This document shows positions 41,501 to 48,740 of a stretch of DNA of 64,000 nucleotides, in pieces (the first letter of the stretch is position 1; every line of letters starts with the position of its first letter). The stretch covers positions 1,736,001 through 1,800,000 of the forward strand of contig NZ_CP132938.1 of NCBI RefSeq assembly GCF_040358255.1, in the 5' to 3' direction. The stretch is from Tunturibacter gelidoferens (lineage in GTDB: Bacteria; Acidobacteriota; Terriglobia; Terriglobales; Acidobacteriaceae). Position numbers and translations under genes: made by a program. The notes below the pieces were generated by a model that saw only the letters and a list, made by a program, of their open reading frames with translations, ran no database searches and was not told the DNA's origin.

Positions 41501-42581
41501 GACTAATCCATCTGCAGTTAGTCAGCCTATAACCTTCTCCGCGGTCGTACATCCTGGGGCAACTGGTTTGGTGATCTTCCTCGACGGTTCTACCACTCTG
41601 GGCACTGGAGTAGTCAATATCTCAGGAGTCGCAACCTTTTCCACATCGACATTGACGATTGGGTCTCACCCCATCACTGCATCGTATGGGGGGGACTCGA
41701 GCTATAGTTCATCCATCTCCTCGGTGTTAGTACAGGTCATCAGTAAGATCCCGACTATTATCACGATTACCGAAAGCACACCTGCCCAACTGATCAAGAC
41801 TGGAATAACCTTTACGGCAAACGTCACGGCTTCTAGTCCTAACGCAACGGGCACGGTAACCTTCTTAGATGGTACGACCGTATTGGGAACGACTTCGCTT
41901 ACCTCAAACGGAGGTGTCGCGGTGTCGCTCAACACGAATGCGAATGCGGCCCTGCTCACCGCGAATCTGGCAATGGGGACACATCAGATCGTAGCGGTGT
42001 ATTCCGGAGACAGCACCTTCGCATCCAGCACGTCAGCTCCCGCGAACGACATTGTGGAAGACTTCACAAACACAAATAGTGGTCCCGCTAGCCAGAATGT
42101 CTTTCCGGGCGCGGCGACAAGCTATAACTTTAGCCTCGCTCCCATAAGCGCGACAACCTTCCTCAATGATGTGACAGTCACGGTCACAGGCTTGCCACCG
42201 GGTTCAACCTATACGTTTACTCCATCTGCCGTTGCGGCTGGTAGTGGCGCCACGGGAGTGGTTCTCAACGTGCAAACCAGCAGTTCTCTCACTGCGCGAA
42301 ATTCCTCACCCCAGGGACCTATTTCCTCAAAGAACGAACTTTCGGTCGCGCTCGGAATGCTTAGCCTTCTCGGCCTCGGAACAATGCGGACACTTCGAAA
42401 GAAGATGCCTCGTACTTTGATGCTGGCCCTCCTGACGCTCGGTTCTCTTCTGCCAATCGCCGCACTTAGTGGCTGCGCAGGCGGGTATTTCACTCTCACC
42501 CCCACGACCTACACCGTCACGGTAACCGGTATCGAAGGTACCGTCCAACATGCGGCAACCGCCACTTTGATTGTGCAGTAG
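35541..42581 (+). CDS. Giant secreted Ig-like (Big_3-type) repeat protein with an FG-GAP/VCBS propeller
   Basis: 2346 residues. The ATG at 35541 is chosen because AAGGGGA precedes it and a signal peptide follows (TRVLFPLVLMSILSSAAFG). After one Ig-like unit, residues about 226-573 hold repeated FG-GAP/VCBS units (DFNRDGVTDIALG, DFNGDGLLDIALS, DVNGDGIPDIIAGG, DYNNDGNADLIG) that should form a calcium-binding beta-propeller. The rest is a chain of some 18 Ig-like domains of 85-95 residues, arranged from 37971 as alternating A/B pairs. Near the end two hydrophobic segments (VALGMLSLLGLGT; LMLALLTLGSLLPIAALSGC) interrupt the last Ig-like unit. It is probably a cell-surface or matrix protein. Codon use is less GC-biased than in neighbouring genes. 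An outer-membrane barrel gene follows 10 bases later and may help localise it. Confidence 0.9.
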   Translation: MKRLSHRSPCFSVSVFRGICRTRVLFPLVLMSILSSAAFGTTPNPTPTVTTLAISATTVAYQTPITLTATVTAGNSPISAGLVLFCEATAKFCENNSALGIAQLTSPAATASIKIGSGPIGNHSYKAVFRANNIYASSESNTVTYAVTGTYASTLTLASTGSIGNYSLTGTVAGFGSLNTGPTGSISFLDTSTSNSLLGTENLVASTLSTTFLQNQPFAIGGNGTTLRSVAIASAYLDTDNNLDVVTGDAAQTISVLLGNGDGTFKPKVNYAGCVVGKALQILLADFNRDGVTDIALGCSDGTNGGLVIILGSGDGKFQTPVYYPTGDVASIAIGDFNGDGLLDIALSNKSQQNITIFIGDGSGKFLPEAVPLVTPALAHGVVVADFNLDGKDDVAYAVNTATPNSSLSDLYLALGNGDGTFQLPTSPVATQIGEFLTAGDTNADDFPDIISSTITRPGSGNNIGNSLFVLLGDGKGDFTTTTYVSDIPSDPHLADVNGDGIPDIIAGGSTGALVYQGNGDGTFQNYQEPGIGGFALTYAVNAGDYNNDGNADLIGTDADTPRAAVSLSQVQQTSVASALTHVAVFPLGSGVHQVDASYSGDSIYIGSLSATVPLTAAPVNTTLTLTASSTSAILPGQSVVLTAVLSPYTVGPPTTTTDTESVKFFTGTTLLGSGKLVKGVATLTTTALPIGADALTATFAGDSNYNPSNSNMVTATVSNVLLSSSPNPSTYLQSVTFTGTVATGKTGTITFFDGTKSIGSGVISGGTATLTTSSLSGGAHNITAQYSSSKSPVLVQVVNKATPTVSVTTSGPSNYGDTVTITASVPADATGTIVFTSGSIALGSGTITSGTVSVTTKLLTPPSDLITAAYSGDGNYNSAIGTTLQTVAKDSPTSTLTSSANPSLPGGPVTFTDTLSANLSGTVSFASGSTPLGSATLANGVATFTTSTLPLGNNLITATYGGDGDDNASTSTLTQVVAKLSPAVTVTTSGSSIYGHSVAITASVPPGPTGTITLTSAGVTLGSGAVTSTSGAVTISTTILPVGSDLITANYSGDNVNNPATGATTQTVTKATPIETLSSSINPSAANQSVVFTASVPSNATGTVTFTNGSTVLGTSTLISGIATVSSTVLPIGSDTITATYNGDTNNNTATATLTQIVNKATPTVVVTTSGSSTYGGPVTITATVPPGTTGTITITSGGMTLGSGTVNPTTGTVTVSTTTLPVGSDPITASYGGDTNDNPATGTTTQSVTKATPIVTLTSSANPSAVNQSVTFTASLPSGVTGTMTFTSGATLLGTSTITSGAAIISTSTLPAGSDTITATYSGDTNYNAATASLTQSVGKNTPPVTVTTSGSSTYGGSVTITTTVPPGTTGTITVTSGGLTLGSGTVNPTTGTVRITTTTLPVGNDPITASYGGDTNNNPATGTTTQTVTKASPQETLSSSINPSAANQSVVFTASLPSNAAGTVTFTSGSVVLGTSVLVNGITTVSTSTLPIGSDQITATYNGDANNNSTTATLTQTVSKATPTVIVTTSGSSTYGNPVTITTTVPPGTTGTITVTSGGETLGSGTVNPTTGTVTITTTTLPVGSNPITASYGGDSNDNPATGSTTQTVTKATPTVNLTSSTNPSAVNQAVTFTAMLPTSVTGTVTFTSGSNILGSSALTNGMATVISSTLPSGSNTITATYGGDVNYNTATATLIQSVGKTTPTVVVTTSGSSTYGSPVTITATVPPGTTGTITITSGGTMLGSGTVNPTTGTVTVSTTTLPVGSDPITASYGGDTNDNPATGTTTQSVTKATPIVTLTSSANPSAVNQSVTFTASLPSGVTGTMTFTSGATLLGTSTITSGAATISTSTLPAGSDTITATYSGDTNYNAATASLTQSVGKNTPILPPPVVSSSNLPIDTPETITETVPTGVTGTVTFSDGITPLGSATIVNGVATLNVPSLPLGVDPITAATSGDANNNPATSPPTLVTVGKTATVVTLTSSTNPSAVSQPITFSAVVHPGATGLVIFLDGSTTLGTGVVNISGVATFSTSTLTIGSHPITASYGGDSSYSSSISSVLVQVISKIPTIITITESTPAQLIKTGITFTANVTASSPNATGTVTFLDGTTVLGTTSLTSNGGVAVSLNTNANAALLTANLAMGTHQIVAVYSGDSTFASSTSAPANDIVEDFTNTNSGPASQNVFPGAATSYNFSLAPISATTFLNDVTVTVTGLPPGSTYTFTPSAVAAGSGATGVVLNVQTSSSLTARNSSPQGPISSKNELSVALGMLSLLGLGTMRTLRKKMPRTLMLALLTLGSLLPIAALSGCAGGYFTLTPTTYTVTVTGIEGTVQHAATATLIVQ
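37971..41204 (+). repeat. Six-copy 543-bp super-repeat coding for paired Ig-like domains
   Basis: The segment starting TC(T/C)GG..CGAGCA(C)CTATGG recurs at 37971, 38508, 39051, 39594, 40137 and 40680. The last five starts are spaced exactly 543 bases apart and the first gap is 537. Each unit encodes two Ig-like domains (about 181 residues). The copies at 39024-39575 and 40653-41204 are nearly identical although three periods apart, while the units between them have diverged. Confidence 0.9.
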
Positions 42582-42588
42582 GAGAAGG

Positions 42589-43176
42589 ATGATGCATCTT
42601 CGAAGCGTCCTGTTAGTGGCACTTCTATCCGTTTTGTCCGGGATTCTGCATGCCCAGGCCATATCCATGGGCGGGATTCACGACGACATACCTCGATTCG
42701 AGCTCGGAGCCAACTATAACTATTTCCATGCGAACGCCCCTCCAGGCGAATGCGGCTGCTTCTCGCTGAGCGGAGGCAGCGGAACAATACTCATGAACGT
42801 GACCCCGAGGTGGGCCGCTGTAGCGGATATTGCTGTTGCGCATGCTAACCAGGTGGACAACACTTCTCAGAATATCACCATCGTCAACTATCTCTTTGGT
42901 GCGCGATACACTCGCCGCAACTCAAGTAGATTTGTTCCTTACGGGGAAGCGCTGTTTGGCGGCGCGAAGGAGGATGTTAACTTTCAGTTCACCATCAATC
43001 GCAACTCGTTTGGCCTAGCAGCAGGAGGAGGCGTAAGCGCACAACTTAAGCGACGATTGGGTGTTACCCTGGCTCAATTTGACTATGTCTACACCCAGAT
43101 CCCGAACGCTAAGAACGATCGCCAAAACAATATCCGAGTAAGTACCGGCGTCACCTATAACTTTGGTTTCAAGTAG
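42589..43176 (+). CDS. Small outer-membrane beta-barrel protein
   Basis: About 195 residues with a signal peptide (SVLLVALLSVLSGILHAQA) and an eight-strand-type barrel. Alternating strands include RFELGANYNYFHAN, WAAVADIAVAHAN, IVNYLFGARYTRR, RFVPYGEALFGGAK, NSFGLAAGGGVSAQL and IRVSTGVTYNFGF. It resembles the OmpA N-terminal/OprF-like porin fold. ATG-ATG at 42589/42592 follows AGGAGAAGG, and the second ATG has better spacing. It starts 8 bases after the giant Ig-like gene and is almost certainly co-transcribed, which suggests a joint surface role. Confidence 0.82.
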   Translation: MMHLRSVLLVALLSVLSGILHAQAISMGGIHDDIPRFELGANYNYFHANAPPGECGCFSLSGGSGTILMNVTPRWAAVADIAVAHANQVDNTSQNITIVNYLFGARYTRRNSSRFVPYGEALFGGAKEDVNFQFTINRNSFGLAAGGGVSAQLKRRLGVTLAQFDYVYTQIPNAKNDRQNNIRVSTGVTYNFGFK

Positions 43177-43404
43177 CTTGACATCTGTCGATTTTAAGTA
43201 CTTCTGCTTTACCAATTCAATCATGTAGTCTATCCGTGCACCCCTTACTCACTAATGGGACACAACTAAATTAGTGATCTCGTTGACCTGACTAGCAATG
43301 TCGTTCTAGGTAGGATTCGCAAAAAGATCTTACCGAGCAGGTGACCGTACCAAGCGATCCGCCAGATTAAACTACAATTGATACCGAAGGTAGGTCTTTT
43401 CGGA

Positions 43405-44805
43405 TCAGCTTCGGATGCCTTTGTAGCGAAATCCATACACAACCGAGCCCGCTGCCAGGATCAGCCCGGCTGTCCGCATCTCTCGCAGGAAGTTCGGTCG
43501 TGAAAAGAGGATGAAGACAAATCCACCCAGCGCCAGCAGCACAGGCAGCGGATACGCTGGCATCCGGAACCCTCGCGTCTTGCGCTCGCGGCGATGCTTT
43601 GGTAGCAACGCGGCTGTTCCCTGTAGTAGGAATTGAAACAAAATGCGAATCACTACAAGAGTCGTGATGACTTCCTGCAACCTGAAGATGCAGCACGTCA
43701 GTGTTATGCCACCGAGGGTCAAAAGGGAATGCATTGGGACTCGATGTTTCGGGTGTACCGCGCCAAACCATGAAGGGAAGTTACCATCTCGTGCAGCAGC
43801 GAAAGGGATACGCGAGTATCCGAGCAATAACGCAAACACAGATGCAAGTGCTGCCAGAGCGATTAGCAGAACGATCACTCCGGCGGCAGTATGCCCATAC
43901 AGCTTCTCCATGAAGACGGCCATAGTAAACGTACGGGCGTGGCTGTCGCTGTACTGTGCCATCTCTCGCCATGGGAGCACGCCGAGAACGCTAATGTTCA
44001 TCAGCACGTACAGAGTTGCGACAAGACCGATTGAGCCGAGCACTGCGCGGGGGATGGTTTTTGCGGGGTCGCGGACCTCGGCGCCTAGGAAGCAGACCCC
44101 GTAATAACCCCAATAATCGTAGGCTGAGATCAGCATTCCAGCGCCGAGGCCCGCGAAGAATGCATGGTTGATGTGAAAGGCGCCGGGCGGAAAGTCGAAG
44201 GCTAGACGAGGGCTGAAGTGCATAAATCCAACCACGATCAGTAACACCAACGTGAGACCTACAACGACTCCAAGCCAGCGTGCGATTCGACCGATGGCGA
44301 AGATGCTCCGGTGCAGAATGATCAGAGCAGCAACGCATGCACTCATCGCAATCAGCGTCTGTCCGCTTAGTACTACTGGAACCCCAAAAAGCGATGCGGA
44401 TGCAAAAGGGTGGCCCGCGTTTGGAAGAAAGAAGGAGACGTATTGTGCGAATCCGATGCATCCTGAGGCGATCGAGAGTGGCGCGCTGATCAGGACCTGC
44501 CACGCGTAGAGAAAAGAAAACGCCCGGCCCCAGGTCTTCTCTCCATAGAGGTGCTTTAGGTAGGCGTAGGAGCCGCCGGCCTCAGGGTAGGCGGTGCCGA
44601 GTTCGCTCCAGATCAAGCCGTCGCAGAGAGACAGGAGGGCACCCATCATCCAGCCGAGCATCGCCTGCGGTCCGCCCATGACTCCGACGATCAGAGGGAG
44701 CGTGACGAACGGGCCGACTCCGACCATGTCGATGACGTTGAGGCCGAGCGCAGCGCCGGTTGAGAGGCCGCGATGGAGCTCATTTGCTCTGGGCTCGGAG
44801 TTCAT
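43405..44805 (-). CDS. APC superfamily amino acid permease
   Basis: About 466 residues with 12 predicted membrane helices. The N-terminal stretch LHRGLSTGAALGLNVIDMVGVGPFVTLP and the loop YPEAGGSYAYLKHLYGEKTWGRAFSFLYAWQ are characteristic of APC family amino acid/polyamine transporters. The frame stays open upstream to 45006, but the ATG at 44805 is the right start because the extra residues are a shadow of yggS and the ATG overlaps the yggS stop as ATGA. The pair is thus translationally coupled. Substrate specificity is unknown. Confidence 0.9.
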   Translation of the reverse strand: MNSEPRANELHRGLSTGAALGLNVIDMVGVGPFVTLPLIVGVMGGPQAMLGWMMGALLSLCDGLIWSELGTAYPEAGGSYAYLKHLYGEKTWGRAFSFLYAWQVLISAPLSIASGCIGFAQYVSFFLPNAGHPFASASLFGVPVVLSGQTLIAMSACVAALIILHRSIFAIGRIARWLGVVVGLTLVLLIVVGFMHFSPRLAFDFPPGAFHINHAFFAGLGAGMLISAYDYWGYYGVCFLGAEVRDPAKTIPRAVLGSIGLVATLYVLMNISVLGVLPWREMAQYSDSHARTFTMAVFMEKLYGHTAAGVIVLLIALAALASVFALLLGYSRIPFAAARDGNFPSWFGAVHPKHRVPMHSLLTLGGITLTCCIFRLQEVITTLVVIRILFQFLLQGTAALLPKHRRERKTRGFRMPAYPLPVLLALGGFVFILFSRPNFLREMRTAGLILAAGSVVYGFRYKGIRS

Positions 44806-45500
44806 CCGGCGCTGGCCACGATCCGTTTGCCGAAGAGTGCGGTCCCGACTCGGACGCAGGTGCTGCCTTCTTCGATGGCTACCTGGAAGTCGTTCGACAT
44901 TCCCATCGAAAGCTGCGTCAGCTTCGGGAAGCGAGCGAGCGACTGGTCTCTCAGGCCGCGAAGGTCGCGGAAGTAGGGCCTCGCCAGCTCTGCGTCCTCG
45001 GACCATGGTGGAACCGTCATCAGGCCTACGGCTTTGATCGACTCGAGCGGCTCCATCGCATCCAGGAGAGCGGGTAATTCTGCCGGAGCGAATCCATGTT
45101 TTGACTCCTCGTGGCTCAGCTTAACCTCTACCAGGATTGGCAGCTTCTTTCCTAGTGCTTTAGCGGCTGCGTTCAGCCGTTGTGCGATCTTCAGCGAGTC
45201 GACTGCATCGATCGCGTGGAATAACTCGGCTGCGCGGGCTGTTTTGTTGGATTGAAGCGGGCCGATGAGATGGAATTCAGCGTCAGTCAGTGCGGCGAGA
45301 TGGAGAGATTTTTCTTGAAACTCCTGTACCCGGTTCTCACCGAAGAGGCGCTGTCCGGCGGCGTAGGCCTCCAGGATGACCTCGACCGGATGGACCTTGC
45401 TGACTGCCATCAGGGCTACTTCGCTGTAGGAGCGATTGGCTCGGCGGCAGGCTTCGTGAATCTGTTGATGGAGGTGCTCGAGGTTTCCGGCGATGGACAT
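44802..45500 (-). CDS. yggS: YggS family pyridoxal phosphate homeostasis protein
   Basis: 232-residue single-domain PLP-binding protein with an alanine-racemase-like barrel, involved in balancing free PLP and amino-acid pools. The PLP lysine is K35 in LMAVSKVHPVE. Other family marks are LFGENRVQEFQEK, FHLIGPLQSNKTARAAELFHAIDAVDS, EVKLSHEESKHGF and LSMGMSNDFQVAIEEGSTCVRVGTALFG. It is the upstream partner of the APC permease. Confidence 0.95.
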   Translation of the reverse strand: MSIAGNLEHLHQQIHEACRRANRSYSEVALMAVSKVHPVEVILEAYAAGQRLFGENRVQEFQEKSLHLAALTDAEFHLIGPLQSNKTARAAELFHAIDAVDSLKIAQRLNAAAKALGKKLPILVEVKLSHEESKHGFAPAELPALLDAMEPLESIKAVGLMTVPPWSEDAELARPYFRDLRGLRDQSLARFPKLTQLSMGMSNDFQVAIEEGSTCVRVGTALFGKRIVASAG

Positions 45501-45557
45501 GCTCTTTGCATCTTATCGTTAGCTTCCAATTAGATTGACTGGAGACAGAAACGAACT

Positions 45558-45884
45558 ATGTGGACCATCTTTTTGCTGATTGGGTCGAATATTTTTGTGA
45601 CCTTCGCCTGGTATGGTCACCTCAAGTTCAAGGAGGTGCCGCTGTGGAAGGTGATCCTGGTCAGCTGGGGCATCGCCTCTTTGAGTACTGCCTGCAGGTA
45701 CCAGCCAATCGGATCGGGTCGAAGACCTTCAGTCCGGATCAGCTCAAGGTGATTCAGGAGGTGATTACGCTGACGGTGTTTGACGTCTTTTCGACCTTTT
45801 ACTTTGGCGACAAGTTGCACTGGAACCACTTTGCTGCCTTTGGGTGCCTCGGCCGGCGCGTTTTTTATGTTTCACAAGTTCTAG
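45558..45884 (+). pseudogene. DUF486-family small membrane protein, broken by two frameshifts
   Basis: Starts normally as MWTIFLLIGSNIFVTFAWYG and KFKEVPLWKVILVSWGIA. The frame then shifts at about 45680 and continues as FEYCLQVPANRIGSKTF, QEVITLTVFDVFSTFYFG and KLHWNHFAAFGCL. A second shift near 45851 restores the first frame for AGAFFMFHKF and a TAG at 45882-45884. The two shifts cancel, so together the pieces cover the whole of a four-helix DUF486 protein of about 108 residues. It is either a recent pseudogene or a pair of sequencing errors. A ribosome site GGAGA precedes the ATG. Confidence 0.75.
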
Positions 45885-46001
45885 ACCTCGGCTGACCCTC
45901 ACCCCCCTCCCCCTGGGAGTATTTTTGGCGTAAAGTATTTGGATGGAGTGGTTTACAGAAGTAATAATATACTTGACTGAATAAGTCTGCTATGATTCTG
46001 C

Positions 46002-46365
46002 ATGCCTTACTGCCGAGGTGCGCATCTCAAGATCAAACGGGCCGACAAACACATTGCGGATCTTGAATCTTGCATTCACCGCCTGAAAAAAGGACTGATC
46101 GTTGCGGCTCATGTAGACGCGAGTAGTGGATGTGAATACATCGAGTGCGACTTTGCAGGTATCGAGGAAAGAGATATTCGAGATGATCTCGCCACAATCA
46201 TCGGTGACGCCGTCCACAATCATCGGTGACGCCGTCCACAATCTTAAGTGCGCTCTCGACCATGTTTGGCTTGAGACGATTACCCGCCTGATCCGGTCCT
46301 ACGATTGGGAAAAGACTAAGTTCCCCGCCTATCCCACCTCTGATTTGCTTGAACTTAAGCTCAGG
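46002..46365 (+). pseudogene. Unrecognised small protein, disrupted by a 22-bp duplication and cut short by a repeat
   Basis: The frame opens MPYCRGAHLKIKRADKHIAD and reaches DDLATIIGDAVHN at about 46215. A 22-bp tandem duplication (46194-46215, 46216-46237) then throws it out of frame. Removing one copy restores continuity into LKCALDHVWLETITRLIRSY and KTKFPAYPTSDLLELKL. At about 46365 the gene runs into a dispersed hairpin repeat, so the original C-terminus is missing. I do not recognise the family. The sequence has lower GC than the his operon next to it. Confidence 0.65.
46194..46237 (+). repeat. 22-bp perfect tandem duplication
   Basis: The unit ACAATCATCGGTGACGCCGT plus CC occurs twice in direct succession. 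The length is not a multiple of three, so the gene containing it is frameshifted. Confidence 0.95.
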
Positions 46366-46408
46366 GAAGTGACCGCCCTCCGCGTAGGAGGTCCGTCCGG
46401 CAGGACAT
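46365..46408 (+). repeat. Dispersed hairpin repeat, copy 2
   Basis: GAAGTGACCGCC, then a CCTCC/GGAGG stem and the inverted repeat GTCCGGCAGGAC at 46395-46406. It matches the element at 19297-19338 and ends at the hisF stop, where it could also act as a transcription-end hairpin. Confidence 0.65.
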
Positions 46409-47181
46409 CAGCAGGGCAGCCGAACCGGAACCCCAGCACGCTGCAACTCCGCCTTCAACTCCCGTGAGTCCGTCACGCCGAAGTGAAAGATACTAGCCGC
46501 CAGCGCCGCATCCGCTCTCCCCCTTCCAAACACCTCAACAAAGTGCCCTGCAGTCCCCGCACCACCCGAAGCAATCACCGGAATCTGCAACGCCCCGCTC
46601 ACCATCGCGGTCAACTCACAATCGAAGCCACCCCGCATCCCATCGGTATCCATCGAAGTCAACAGAATCTCCCCCGCCCCTCGCTCCTCCGCCTCGTGAA
46701 CCCAATCCAACACCCGTCGCCCGGCAGCCTTCCGACCACCACTCACAAAAACTTCAGCCTCTTCCACCCCGCGTCCTTCAATTCGCCGAGCATCGACCGC
46801 CACAATCACCGCCTGCGCTCCAAAGCTTCCACCGATCTCTCCAATCAACTCCGGCCTCGCAATCGCCGACGAGTTAATGCTCACCTTATCTGCGCCCGCA
46901 TCGAACACAGCCGCAGCATCCTCCGCACTTCGAATCCCTCCACCAACCGTGAAAGGCACAAACAGCGCCGCAGCCGTCCGTTTAACCGTCTCGAGCAGTG
47001 TTCCGCGCCCCTCATGTGTAGCCGTAATATCCAGCAGCACAATCTCATCCGCCCCAGCCGCTGCATGACGATGCGCCAGTTCCGCAGGATCCCCCGCATC
47101 CACGATGTCCACGAACTGCACGCCCTTTACCACGCGTCCGCCGCGCACATCGAGACAAGCAATAATCCGCTTCGTCAGCAT
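46408..47181 (-). CDS. hisF: Imidazole glycerol phosphate synthase subunit HisF
   Basis: 257-residue cyclase TIM barrel that uses ammonia from HisH to turn PRFAR into imidazole glycerol phosphate and AICAR. The catalytic D11 is in [19 protein letters not shown], and the second aspartate is in [12 protein letters not shown]. Phosphate-site motifs [28 protein letters not shown] and [15 protein letters not shown] are intact. It is the last gene of the his operon and starts 3 bases after the lipoyl-like gene. Confidence 0.97.
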   Translation of the reverse strand: MLTKRIIACLDVRGGRVVKGVQFVDIVDAGDPAELAHRHAAAGADEIVLLDITATHEGRGTLLETVKRTAAALFVPFTVGGGIRSAEDAAAVFDAGADKVSINSSAIARPELIGEIGGSFGAQAVIVAVDARRIEGRGVEEAEVFVSGGRKAAGRRVLDWVHEAEERGAGEILLTSMDTDGMRGGFDCELTAMVSGALQIPVIASGGAGTAGHFVEVFGRGRADAALAASIFHFGVTDSRELKAELQRAGVPVRLPC

Positions 47182-47184
47182 CGG

Positions 47185-47466
47185 CTATCCCAACCTCATC
47201 GGCACCGCCGCAGGTACCGCAACCAACTCGCCTTCACATACAATCCGAGCCAGCGAGTCCCCATTCTCGATCACCGCACCATGCTCCACAAACCACTCCA
47301 CCAGAAGACCCTGCCGCGGCGCTGGCACATGAAACTCCATAGCCCCATCGGTCAGCGTACAAACCGCCTGCCCGGTTCCCACAAGCGACCCGGCCGGCAC
47401 CAGCTGCTGCACAAACGTATAAGAAGGTTCTTCCGCCGCAATCTTCAACTCATACAAAAAAGGCAT
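47185..47466 (-). CDS. Lipoyl/biotinyl-like domain protein without the modifiable lysine
   Basis: 93 residues folding like a single biotinyl/lipoyl carrier domain: LKIAAEEPSYTFVQQLVPAG, LVGTGQAVCTLTDGAMEFHV, PAPRQGLLVEWFVEHGAVIENGDSLARI. In lipoyl domains the beta-turn carries DK or MK. Here D40 is followed by G41 and there is no lysine at the turn, so neither lipoylation nor biotinylation is expected. The gene is fitted between hisH and hisF with 3-base gaps on both sides, so it is co-translated with both subunits of imidazole glycerol phosphate synthase. Its role is unknown; a structural or docking function is an inference. Confidence 0.75.
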   Translation of the reverse strand: MPFLYELKIAAEEPSYTFVQQLVPAGSLVGTGQAVCTLTDGAMEFHVPAPRQGLLVEWFVEHGAVIENGDSLARIVCEGELVAVPAAVPMRLG

Positions 47467-47469
47467 ATT

Positions 47470-48081
47470 CTACAGCTCCACAAAGTTCTTCAAAACCTGT
47501 AATCCCACCGCGCTCGACTTCTCAGGATGAAACTGCACTCCCATCACATTGTGCTTCTCGACCACTCCCGTAAACGCCCCGCCATATTCTGTAACCGCTG
47601 CAGTTGCATGAATCACCGGGGCGCGCCACGAATGAGTGTAGTAAACAAATCCACCATTTTCGATCCCACGCATCAACCTGGAATCAGCACTCACCCTCTC
47701 AAGCGAGTTCCATCCCACATGTGGCGACTTCAACTCCGCGCCCTCGAACAGAGCAGGGAACCGCTCGCACATTCCCTCAAAGTGTCCCAACCCCTGCACA
47801 CCCGGAGCTTCGGTCGAACCCTCAAACAACCACTGCAACCCAACGCAGATCCCCAGGAACCATGAGCCCTTAGCAACACTCTCCCGCACCGCATCCGCCA
47901 ACCCAAGCTCGCACAACAGGGAAGTAGCCCGAAAGTGTCCTACCCCTGGCAGCACCACCTTCGCCGCTCCAGCCACCACCGCAGGATCCTGAGTCACCAC
48001 CATCTCGCGCGCACCAAGATAGTGCAGCGTCTTTACAACACTGGCCAGGTTTCCCGCTTTGTAATCGATAATCGCGATCAT
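47470..48081 (-). CDS. hisH: Imidazole glycerol phosphate synthase glutaminase subunit HisH
   Basis: 203-residue class I glutamine amidotransferase that supplies ammonia to HisF. The catalytic C79 is in FLGICVGLQWLFEGS, with H185 and E187 in GVQFHPEKSS. The start MIAIIDYKAGNLASVVKTL is typical of HisH. It lies 47 bases after hisB and 3 bases before the lipoyl-like gene, in the minus-strand his operon. Confidence 0.97.
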   Translation of the reverse strand: MIAIIDYKAGNLASVVKTLHYLGAREMVVTQDPAVVAGAAKVVLPGVGHFRATSLLCELGLADAVRESVAKGSWFLGICVGLQWLFEGSTEAPGVQGLGHFEGMCERFPALFEGAELKSPHVGWNSLERVSADSRLMRGIENGGFVYYTHSWRAPVIHATAAVTEYGGAFTGVVEKHNVMGVQFHPEKSSAVGLQVLKNFVEL

Positions 48082-48128
48082 ACAATCAGCCTTATTCGTA
48101 CATGTGACGAAGAAGAAAATTAAGTCCG

Positions 48129-48740
48129 CTAAAGTAGTCCCTTCGTACTCGGCAACATCTCCCTCATCCGCTCATCCCGAGAACAGGCCCCACGCAGCGC
48201 CCTGGCAAACGCCTTGAAGATCGCCTCGATCTTGTGATGATTGCTGCGCCCATACATCGTTTTCACGTGGACATTTGCTTTGGCGCCGCGCGCGAAGCCG
48301 TCGAAGAAGTCGGCCAGCAATTCGCTCTGAAAATCTCCCACCAGCCGCACCTTCACTTTATCGTCGACAACATAAGCAACTCGTCCACTAAGATCTACCG
48401 CTGCGACAGCAAGAGTCTCGTCCATTGCCATCACAAAGTACCCCGCGCGCATGATGCCCTTCTTGTCACCCAGCGCTTTCCCAAATGCCTCGCCAAGAGC
48501 AATCCCCACGTCTTCCACGGTATGGTGCTGATCGACATCAAGATCACCCGAACACTTCAACGTGAGATCAAACCCTCCATGGCGCGTAAACAGCTCCAGC
48601 ATGTGGTCAAAAAAACGAATGCCGGTCGACACTTTGTACGCACCTTGCCCGTCAATAACGAGGCTCAACGAGATCTGCGTCTCTGTAGTATCGCGCTTGA
48701 TTATTCCAGAGCGCACCTTCAAAGTCTTCGCCGCCGTCAT
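48129..48740 (-). CDS. hisB: Imidazoleglycerol-phosphate dehydratase
   Basis: 203-residue monofunctional dehydratase. The metal-binding histidine motifs are present: [59 protein letters not shown]. There is no fused histidinol-phosphatase domain. The ATG at 48740 is preferred to 48755 because it overlaps the hisC stop as ATGA. It makes the substrate used by HisC after the next step. Confidence 0.96.
   Translation of the reverse strand: MTAAKTLKVRSGIIKRDTTETQISLSLVIDGQGAYKVSTGIRFFDHMLELFTRHGGFDLTLKCSGDLDVDQHHTVEDVGIALGEAFGKALGDKKGIMRAGYFVMAMDETLAVAAVDLSGRVAYVVDDKVKVRLVGDFQSELLADFFDGFARGAKANVHVKTMYGRSNHHKIEAIFKAFARALRGACSRDERMREMLPSTKGLL

Noticed and set aside
46483..47502. 339-codon plus-strand frame over hisF, the lipoyl-like gene and hisH
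   Set aside because: It is antisense to three well-supported genes and has no recognisable motif.
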